Source: DATDIC01 sp963777625 (GTDB taxonomy: Bacteria > Pseudomonadota > Alphaproteobacteria > Acetobacterales > Acetobacteraceae). Taken from it: DNA of 64,000 nt. Below are positions 55,151-64,000 of the stretch, piece after piece (position 1 is the first letter of the stretch; each line of letters opens with the position of its first letter). A program made the position numbers and the translations under genes. The stretch is taken from NCBI GenBank assembly GCA_963777625.1, contig CAVZRO010000001.1:558001-622000 (forward strand). The letters run 5' to 3'. Under the pieces are notes generated by a model. It searched no databases. It was given only the letters and a program-made list of their open reading frames with translations, and was not told the origin of the DNA.

Positions 55151-56629
55151 TCAGTGGCCGATCCGATCGAGGTTGACCCCCGTCGTCTCAATCCGGTACA
55201 TCCAGGTAACGATCGCCCCCAGGATCGAGGTGACCACAAGACCATACAGCAGCGCCCGCGTGCCGATACCGACCAGCAGGAGCGGGAACAGGAACGCCGT
55301 CGCCACCGCGCCGATCTTCGCGAAGGCGGCGGCAAATCCCGCGCCCATACCGCGCACCTCGGTCGGGAAAACCTCGCCGGCGAGTAAATAGGTCTGCGCG
55401 TTCGGACCGAGATTGGTCATGAAGCTGAACAACATGAACCCGACAAAGATGAGGTCGATCTTCGCGGCGCCGCTGAAGTCGATCGAAAACGAGGCGATCA
55501 GCAACCCGGCGGCGCAACCGATGAAGCCTATGATCTGCAGTTTGATCCGCCCCGCTATGTCCGCCAGCACCACGGCGCAGAAGATACCGACGATCAGCAG
55601 CACATTGATCATCGCCGCGCCCTTGGCAGCCAGGATATCGTCCGCGATCATGTCGCTCAGGCTGCGGATATGATCCGCGCCGCCGCCGAACGCCGCCGCC
55701 AGGATGGTCGGGGTGAAAATGCCGATGCCATAGGTGCTCAGATCCTGGATGAACCAGGGCACCGAGGCGAAGATCGTGGCGCGACGGTTGCGGCTGTTGA
55801 ACAGCGCCGTGAAGGACGGATTTGCTCTACCTTCATCGGCAACATTATCGATCCGGCGGTGCAGCGCGATATGGTGCGGATAGCGCGGCCGTCGGTACAG
55901 CAACCGCGTGACCGCGTGCTCTGCCGCGTCATGGGCGCCGCGCACCGCCAGCCAGTTGGCACTTTCCGGAATAAAGAACCGCCCGATGGTGACAATCAGC
56001 GCCGGGATCAGCGCGGTGGCATACATCCAACGCCAGGCATCCAGGCCTGGCACCAGGACCAGGCAGAGACACCCCACACCGGTGCCGGCGAGTGCACCCA
56101 GCGCCTGGAACCCGAACGCACCAAGCACCAGCTTGCCACGGCTGGTGCTTGGGATGCTCTCCGAGATGATCATGTGCGCGGTCGGATAGTCACAGCCGAG
56201 CGCCATCCCGAGACCGAACAGGCAGATCGCCAGCGCAAGGAAATTTGTGCACAGGATCAGCAGCGCGAGGAAGGCGCAGAAGATGATCATCTCGGCGATG
56301 AACATTCGCTTACGGCCGAAATAATCCGACAGGCCGCCGAGCAGGATGGCGCCGAGCAGAATGCCAAACAGGCTGGCGGCGCTGACGATACCCTTTTCCG
56401 TCGCGCCGATCTGGAACTCACGCACGATCAGCGGCAGGGCGACGCCGGTCATGAAGACGACAAAGCCCTCGAAAAACTTGCCGGCCGCGGCAAGGCCCCA
56501 GATACGCCATTGCATGGCGGTCATGGGCACCGATTTCAGCTTGGTGCCATCAGGCCAGACCGGCACCTCATCGATATACTCCTGCACCGACCTGGCATTA
56601 GGCTGCGCGGATCGCGCGACACCGCTCAT
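55151..56629 (-). CDS. MFS transporter
   Basis: A 492-residue major facilitator with 12 predicted membrane segments. The signature GGLSDYFGRKRMFIAEMIIF lies between helices 2 and 3, and PTAHMIISESIPSTSRGK between helices 4 and 5. A polar N-terminal extension of about 45 residues precedes helix 1. It resembles the sugar-porter/phosphate-symporter group (PHS-like). GGGAG upstream supports the start at 56629. Its neighbour pstS hints at phosphate or an organic anion, but the substrate cannot be decided from this sequence. Confidence 0.85.
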   Translation of the reverse strand: MSGVARSAQPNARSVQEYIDEVPVWPDGTKLKSVPMTAMQWRIWGLAAAGKFFEGFVVFMTGVALPLIVREFQIGATEKGIVSAASLFGILLGAILLGGLSDYFGRKRMFIAEMIIFCAFLALLILCTNFLALAICLFGLGMALGCDYPTAHMIISESIPSTSRGKLVLGAFGFQALGALAGTGVGCLCLVLVPGLDAWRWMYATALIPALIVTIGRFFIPESANWLAVRGAHDAAEHAVTRLLYRRPRYPHHIALHRRIDNVADEGRANPSFTALFNSRNRRATIFASVPWFIQDLSTYGIGIFTPTILAAAFGGGADHIRSLSDMIADDILAAKGAAMINVLLIVGIFCAVVLADIAGRIKLQIIGFIGCAAGLLIASFSIDFSGAAKIDLIFVGFMLFSFMTNLGPNAQTYLLAGEVFPTEVRGMGAGFAAAFAKIGAVATAFLFPLLLVGIGTRALLYGLVVTSILGAIVTWMYRIETTGVNLDRIGH

Positions 56630-56848
56630 ACGGCGACTCCCTTCCAACTGGCGATCGTCTGCCCGATTGAGCAGCCGGCGCCCGCGGTTGTTCAGCAGCC
56701 CCAGAGCTGGTGCCGCAATCGCCGCGTCGTGCAGGGCCCCACTAGCCGGCTACCGCGGCAGGCGTGTTGCAGTGCGGTGAAGCTTCCATGACCGCCGTGC
56801 CGTGCGTGCGATGGCCGCGGGCGCGGGCGCGGGAAGCGATGATCAATG

Positions 56849-59736
56849 CTATCCGAAACGCTCCAGCATGTAATGCGGGTCCACCCGTTCTCCCCGCAGC
56901 ACCGTGTCCGCGGTGATCCGGCCGATGATCGGCCCCAGCGTGTAGCCGTTGGCGCTGACGGCGTTGAAGAAACCTGGCAGGCCCGGGGTTTCGCCCAGGA
57001 TCGGCGCGCGGTCGATGGCGGAATTGATACCGGTCCAGCTACGGATGAAACGCAACCCGTGCAGCGCCGGCAGCACCTGTCCACACACCCACAGGTTGCC
57101 TTCGATATTACGGCGAAGGTTGCGGGTGCGACCAGTCTCGGCGTCGAATTCCCCGAACCAGCCGCCACCGACCAGGAACCCGCCTGACGCTGCCTGCTTC
57201 AGCGACAAATGCCGGTTGGCCACCGCGATCAGATGGCGCGTCAGCTGCGGTGCCGGTTCGGTAACGATGACCTGCTGCACCGTCCCGGTGACCGGCAGAT
57301 CGATCCCCACCATGCGTCCGATCCGCGCCGACCACGGCCCGGCAGCGTTCACCAGCTTGCCGGCAACGATCGGCCCCTTGGAGGTCTCGACGCGCCATGC
57401 CGTGCTGATCCGGCCGATATCCTGCACCTCGGCGCCACACAGGATGCGCGCGCCGGCGCGTTGCGCCAGCATCCGCACCGCCATCGTGCCACGCAGCGGG
57501 TCTCCATAGCCCTCAGCCGGAACGAAGTCGGCCCCGACCATGCGATCCGACAAAGCCGGCGCCAGCGAGCGCAACTCGTTGGCGCCGAGTGACGTGGCTT
57601 TCGATGCCCCAGCGCTGCTCCATGACGGATTTGCGCCGCAGCCAGGCGAGACCGGCTTCATCCTCCGCCAGCATCAGCCCGCCTTCGGCACGGATACCGA
57701 GATCGTCGCCCGCTTCCGCCGCGATCTGCTGCCACAGCGCGATGCTGCGTGGCGCCAGCGGCAGCGTGTAGTGCGGCGGGGCCGCCATCTTCGGGCGTAT
57801 GCTCGTCGAAATCATACGACAGAAGCTGCACGTGCAGGCTGCCGGCATTGGCGGTGCTGGCGGCCATGCCCGCCTCGTCGCGCTCCACCACCAGGACATC
57901 GGCGCCCTCGCCCGCCATGAACAGCGCGGAACAGAGGCCGGCCAGGCCGCCGCCGATCACCACCACGTCGGCGCGGCGCGGTTCGTTACCGGCGGCACCG
58001 ACGTGATGAAGTCGGATCGGCGGCGCGGGGTCATCCAGCAGCGGGGCCTCAAACTCGGGCGCCTGGAACATCAGCGGCGCGGCCGGCGTGGGGCGCAGCG
58101 GCGCGCGCGGGGCGGCAAAGCCGTACTCCTCCGGCGCGTCGGGACACAGGCGGGCGACGGTGGCGGCGCAGAAGCGGCCCTGGCAGCGGCCCATGCCGGC
58201 GCGGGTGGATTTCTTGATGGCGGGAAGCGAGGCCAGGCCGGCGGCGAGAGCGGCACGGATCCGGCCGGCCGTGACCTCCTCGCAGCGGCACACGACGGTG
58301 TCGTCGGTCAGCGACGCGGGATCGAACGCCGGCGGCTGGAACATGCTCCAGAGCGCGTCCTGGAAGGCGAGCGCGCGGACGAGAGCGCGGCGCGTGGCCG
58401 GCTCCTCGGGCGCGGAGAACCCCAGGTCGCGCGCCGCCGCGAGGCCGGCCAGGCGGCCTCGGGACATTGCCACGCGGGCACCCCCGAGCGCGGCGCCGTC
58501 ACCCACCGCGAAAATGTCGCGCCCTCCCACAAGCGTGGAAGACGCGCAGCGGCCGTCGTCGTCCGTGTCGGTCGCCAGGTGGCCGATGCCGCGATCGACG
58601 AAGCGATGCGACAGGCCAAGAGCGCGCGCCAGCCCCACCTCCGGCTGGAAGCCGAGATTGATGGCGACGACGTCCGCCGCGATCACGCGGTGGTCGATCC
58701 GCGCCTGCCGCACGCGGCCGTCACCTTCCAGTGCGATGATCCGCGCACCCCACAGGATCGGCACGCCGGCCCGCCGCAGGCGCGCGATCATGCCGATGCC
58801 CTCGCGCGCCAGGTCAGGCGCCGCCCGCAGCATGCGCCAGCCAGTGCGCCAGGCCGCCGGTCCGGGCCGCGGCGCCGCCTCCACCACCGCGACCGGCCGG
58901 ACCCCGGCAGCGGCCAATTCGCACGCAAGCTGCAGGTTGAGCGGCCCATTGCCGGCAATCAGGACGCGATCGCCCGGACAGACGCGCTGGGTGCGGACGA
59001 GTGTCTGCAAGGCGCCGGTGGTCATCACGCCGGGCAGCGTCCAGCCGGGGAGCGGAACCGGCCGTTCATGTGCGCCGGGCGCGAGGATCAGGCGACGCGG
59101 GTGGAAGGTGACCGCGCGGCCGCGCAGCAGGGCGGCGATTTCCTGTGGGCCGAAGGCGCCCCAGACCAGCGACTCGGGTTCGATGGTGACGTTCGCCGCG
59201 AGGGCACGGCGGCGCAGATCGGCGCCGAGCCGGAACTGCGCGTCGGGTGCCGTGTCGGTGTGGCTGTCGGCAAGCGGCTTGGCGTACTGGCCGCCCGTGG
59301 CGGGGCGTTCATCCAGCAGCACGGTGGCGGCACCGGCCTCGGCCGCGGCGATCGCGGCGGACAAGCCGGCCGGACCGCCGCCCACGACCAGCACGTCACA
59401 GGCACGATCTTCCGGTAGCTGCTGGTCCGGCGCAGGGGCGAGCGGCGCCAGCATGTCCGGCGCGGCGCCGCTGACCTGCATGCCATCGGCGACCTTGGTC
59501 ATGCAGGCGCGTTGGCCGATGCGTCCATCGACGGTGACCAGGCAATCGAAACAGGCGCCCATGCCGCAATGGAGCCCGCGCGGGGCGCCGGATTGCGTGC
59601 GGCGGAAGGTAACGATGCCGGCGGCGGAGAGTGCGGCGGCGATGGTCTCCCCGGACAGGGCGGATATGGGCTGGCCATCGAATTGCAGAGTGACCGGCGA
59701 GCCCGCGGGCCGGATGGTGCGATGGGTGAGGCGCAT
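56849..59736 (-). CDS. Fused HcnA-HcnB-HcnC-like (opine/amino acid) dehydrogenase (two frameshifts)
   Basis: One frame encodes a [2Fe-2S] domain (GLHCGMGACFDCLVTVDGRI, RACM: four Cys) and an FAD/NAD(P) oxidoreductase (VLVVGGGPAGLSAAIAAAEA; second site LIAGNGPLNLQLACELAAAG). It then adds a BFD [2Fe-2S] domain (VVCRCEEVT, GMGRCQGRFC) and, after a linker of about 45 residues, a DAO-type FAD domain (DVVVIGGGLAGLCSALFMAG). One-base insertions at GGGG 57778-57781 and near 57590 split the DAO part. Corrected, it has 961 residues. In HCN synthase and opine oxidases these are two or three separate proteins. The substrate is unknown; glycine or opine-like secondary amines are possible. Confidence 0.85.
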
Positions 59737-59795
59737 GTCCCCATGGTGCCCGCCGGCGGGCCACCAGGGAAGCTCGGGGCGCTGCCCGCACCCCG

Positions 59796-59957
59796 CCAAG
59801 GGCAATGCCCTTGGAACCCGCTACTTGGGTTGGGGTGGGGGTGGGTGCCTACACGTCTGTCACCAACAGCACCGTAGGCACCCACCCCCACACCCAACCA
59901 AAACGGATGGATTGCAAAGGCACAGCCTTTGCCGGGGTCCAGGGGCAGAGCCCCTGG
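59796..59957. repeat. Cluster of hairpin repeats (family R5) before boxC
   Basis: Three inverted repeats fill the spacer: CCAAGGGCAATGCCCTTGG (59796-59814), a long stem of about 23 bp built on ggggtgggtgcctac/gtaggcacccacccc (59829-59852 with 59874-59897), and CCAGGGGCAGAGCCCCTGG (59939-59957). The outer two resemble each other and dispersed Acetobacteraceae repeats. A role as a double terminator or REP-like element is possible. No gene is seen. Confidence 0.75.
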
Positions 59958-60011
59958 CATTCCGGGCACGGGATTCCCCGACTATGCTGGCGGCCCAAGC
60001 CGAGCTCAGCC

Positions 60012-61660
60012 ATGCAGCCAATCGATGTTCAGACCGATCCGGATCGCTATCGTCATTGGCGCCTGAGCTATGACGGGCCGGTGGCGACGCTGACGATGGA
60101 TGTCGATCCGTCGGCCGGCCTGTTCGCCGGTACCGAGCTCAAGCTGAACTCGTATGATCTCGGGGTGGACATCGAACTCGCCGACGCCGTGCAGCGGCTG
60201 CGGTTCGAGCATCCCGAGGTGCGTGCGGTGCTGCTGCGCTCCGGCAAGGACAACGTGTTCTGCGCCGGGGCGAACATCCGCATGTTGGCCAGGGCGTCGC
60301 ACGCGCACAAGGTGAATTTCTGCAAGTTCACCAACGAGACTCGGCTGGCGATCGAGGATGCGTCGGAGCAGTCCGGCCAGCACTACATTGCCGCGATCAG
60401 CGGGTCCGCCGCGGGCGGCGGGTACGAGCTGGCGGAAGCCTGTGCCTGGATCATGCTGATCAATGACCGCCGCTCCACGGTCTCGTTGCCGGAAGTGCCG
60501 CTGCTGGGCGTGCTGCCTGGGACCGGCGGGCTGACGCGCCTGACCGACAAGCGCAAGGTGCGGCGCGATCTTGCCGACCTGTTCTGCACCACGGAGGAAG
60601 GCGTGCGCGGGCGCCGTGCCCTGGACTGGCGGCTGGTCGATGAGCTGGTGCCGCCCTCGGCATGGGACACGCGGCTGCGGGAGCGGGCAGTGGCGATGGC
60701 CACGAAATCGGACCGACCGTCGGATGCCGCCGGCGTGCGATTGCCGCCCCTGCAGCGCGCGTTTCATCCGGACGGCGTGAGTTATCGATATGTACAGGTG
60801 AAACTGGACCGCGCGCGCCGGCTGGCGATGCTGACAGTGATGGGGCCGGGAACGGTTCCGGCGGATCTTCCGGGCCTGCACGCGCTGGGGGCTGGTTTCT
60901 GGCCACTCGCCATGGCGCGGGAGCTGGACGACGCGATCCTGCATCTGCGGCTGAACGAGCCGGAACTTGGATTGATCACCCTGCGCACCGAAGGGCGATC
61001 CCGACGCGGTGCTGGCGATCGACGCACTGCTGGACGTGCACCAGGCGCGACTGGCTGGTGCGGGAAATCCGCCTGCTCTTGAAACGTGTGCTCAAGCGGC
61101 TGGATATGACGGCGCGCAGCCTGATCGCGCTGATCGAGCCCGCAAGCTGCTTTGCCGGCTCGCTGGCGGAGCTCGCGTTCGCCGCTGATCGCTCGGTGAT
61201 GCTGGCGGGATCGGAACGTGCCGGCGGCGCGGCGACGTTGCATCTCTCGGCGCTGAATTTCGGCGCCTTCCCGATGGGCAACGGACTGACGCGGCTTGCG
61301 ACGCGCTTTCTGGGCGAGCCGGATAGCGTGGCGCGGGCCCGGCAGCAGGCGGGGATCGCGCTGGATGCGGCGGCGGCGGAGCGGCTGGGGCTGGTCACGC
61401 AGACGATCGAGGATATCGACTGGGCGGACGAAGTTCGCATCATGCTGGAGGAACGCGCCAGCTTTTCGCCGGACGCTCTGACCGGGATGGAAGCCAATCT
61501 GCGGTTTGCCGGACCGGAGACGATGGAAACGCGGATTTTCGGGCGGCTGACCGCGTGGCAGAACTGGATTTTCCAGCGGCCGAACGCGGTGGGGGACCAC
61601 GGGTCGCTGAAGGGATATGGCAGCGGCGTGCGCCCGAGCTTCGATCGGCAGCGGACGTAA
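60012..61660 (+). CDS. boxC: Benzoyl-CoA dihydrodiol lyase BoxC (two frameshifts)
   Basis: BoxC is a crotonase-fold lyase that hydrolytically cleaves the ring of benzoyl-CoA 2,3-epoxide/dihydrodiol. The N-terminal half has NVFCAGANIRMLARASHAHK, ISGSAAGGGYELAEACAWIM and SLPEVPLLGVLPGTGGLTRL. The second half has the second crotonase-like segment (IEPASCFAGSLAELAFAADR, ALNFGAFPMGNGLTRLATRF). Two one-base insertions, in GGG at 60993-60995 and GG at 61044-61045, separate them. Corrected, it has 548 residues, the BoxC norm. It is followed by boxB. Confidence 0.92.
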
Positions 61661-61662
61661 GG

Positions 61663-61717
61663 CGCCCTCACCCGGTTCGCTGCGCGAACCGGCCTCTCCC
61701 GCGGAGCGGGAGAGGCG
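61663..61717. repeat. Palindromic repeat family R2 between boxC and boxB
   Basis: GCGCCCTCACCC, then GGTTCGCTGCGCGAACC and CTCTCCCGCGGAGCGGGAGAG, two nested hairpins. It matches the element inside dnaE2 at 47769-47871. It lies between the boxC stop and the boxB Shine-Dalgarno and could affect mRNA processing or stability in the operon. Confidence 0.8.
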
Positions 61718-61736
61718 ACAAAAGAGGAGACGGAGC

Positions 61737-63183
<1,447 letters not shown>

Positions 63184-63196
63184 GTTTGGAAACCAT

Positions 63197-64000
63197 ATGA
63201 CCAAGCTGGCGTTGAGCGGGATCGGCAGGAGTTTCGGCGCCACGACCGCGGTGGCGGATGTCACGCTGGCGCTGGAGGAAGGCGAGTTCGTGTCTCTGCT
63301 GGGGCCGTCGGGCTGCGGCAAGACGACGACGCTGCGGATGATCGCGGGTTTTATCCGGCCGACAGCGGGGACGATCGAGATGAATGCGCGGCTGCTGTCC
63401 TCGCCCGATCATTCCGTGCCGCCGGAACGGCGCAGCATGTCGATGATCTTTCAGAGCTACGCGATCTGGCCGAACATGACGGTGGGCGAGAATGTCGCGT
63501 TCGGGCTGAAGCTGCGGCATTTGCCGCGCGCGGAGGTGGAGCGTCGCGTCTGCGCGATGCTGGATGTGGTGCAGTTGCGCGCGCTGCGCGACCGCTATCC
63601 GGCGGAACTGTCGGGCGGGCAGCAGCAGCGCGTGGCGCTGGCCCGGGCGATCGTGATCGAGCCCGAGGTACTGCTGCTGGACGAGCCGCTGTCGAATCTG
63701 GACGCCAATCTGCGCGAGGAGATGCGCAGCGAGATACGCCGCCTGCACGACGCGTTCCGCATCACCACGGTCTATGTCACGCATGATCAGGCGGAGGCGA
63801 TGGTGACCTCTGACCGGATCGTGGTGATGAATCGCGGGCGGATCGAGCAGGTGGACGATCCGGTGTCGCTGTACAACCGCCCGCGCACGCGTTTCGTGGC
63901 CGGCTTCATCGGGCGGACCAATTTCCTGGACGGCACGATTGAAGGCGGCATGATCCGGTTCCCGGGTTTCAGCGTGCCGGCGAACGCCGGCCGCCGCTTC
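63197..64000 (+). CDS. ABC transporter ATPase, PotA/FbpC type (3' end outside window)
   Basis: The frame from the ATG at 63197 runs to the end of the window (268 codons). It has Walker A LLGPSGCGKTTTLRM, a Q-loop MIFQSYAIWPNMTVGENVAF, signature LSGGQQQRVALARAI, Walker B LLLDEPLSNLDANL and VYVTHDQAEAM, then the start of the TOBE region (GRTNFLDGTIEGGMIRFPGF). It begins 13 bases after the corrected boxB stop and so is probably part of the box operon. The rest of the importer would lie to the right, perhaps taking up an aromatic carboxylate. Confidence 0.9.
   Translation, partial: MTKLALSGIGRSFGATTAVADVTLALEEGEFVSLLGPSGCGKTTTLRMIAGFIRPTAGTIEMNARLLSSPDHSVPPERRSMSMIFQSYAIWPNMTVGENVAFGLKLRHLPRAEVERRVCAMLDVVQLRALRDRYPAELSGGQQQRVALARAIVIEPEVLLLDEPLSNLDANLREEMRSEIRRLHDAFRITTVYVTHDQAEAMVTSDRIVVMNRGRIEQVDDPVSLYNRPRTRFVAGFIGRTNFLDGTIEGGMIRFPGFSVPANAGRRF

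Overview
The window (about 64 kb, GC-rich, no rRNA or tRNA gene recognised) looks like chromosome of an alphaproteobacterium, most likely Rhodospirillales/Acetobacteraceae. This rests on the fliG-fliH-fliN-flbD-flhA order, the GTTC-N7-GTTC LexA box, the imuA-imuB-dnaE2 mutagenesis genes, DUF3576 and DUF1328 proteins, and several palindromic dispersed repeats. The taxon is an inference.

Layout. 1-5.3 kb: a flagellar operon on the + strand, entering with a partial fliG. 5.5-14.5 kb: envelope and housekeeping genes (DUF3576 lipoprotein, porin with a clear terminator, thiE, yggS, epmA, ridA, a secreted CHAP hydrolase, ligD). 14.7-27.3 kb, all on the - strand: an ectoine/hydroxyectoine uptake and catabolism region (ehuABCD, doeA, doeB, enuR, doeX, eutB, a second polar-amino-acid importer) containing two deletion chimeras, doeC'/'dadA and a substrate-binding-protein leader joined to an ABC-ATPase C-terminus. 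27.9-36.4 kb: a catabolic island without an obvious known substrate (PotABCD-type importer, three SDR dehydrogenases, an LLM flavin monooxygenase, a divergent IclR regulator). 36.5-46.2 kb: a DadA-type dehydrogenase, a RES/Xre toxin-antitoxin pair, a MalFG-type importer followed by a two-subunit dimethylformamidase-like enzyme, and leuA. 46.7-53.8 kb: DUF1328 protein, dnaE2, a sulfotransferase, imuB, imuA. 54-59.7 kb: pstS, an MFS transporter, and a HcnA-HcnB-HcnC-like enzyme fused into one chain. 60-64 kb: boxC and boxB of the aerobic benzoyl-CoA epoxide pathway and the start of an ABC ATPase.

Two things cut across everything. First, 17 single-base frameshifts interrupt 13 otherwise well-conserved genes. 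Fifteen are one-base insertions, often in short homopolymers, and removing them restores family-typical lengths. I read these mostly as residual sequencing error, not gene decay, so frameshifted genes are annotated as whole genes with the break positions given. Second, short palindromic repeats have entered coding sequence in frame, most strikingly a tandem 31-codon duplication in imuB and a roughly 100-bp element in dnaE2.

Functionally the window is rich in importers, each paired with catabolic enzymes and in two cases a local regulator. This suggests a soil or plant-associated heterotroph that takes up compatible solutes, amides and aromatics.
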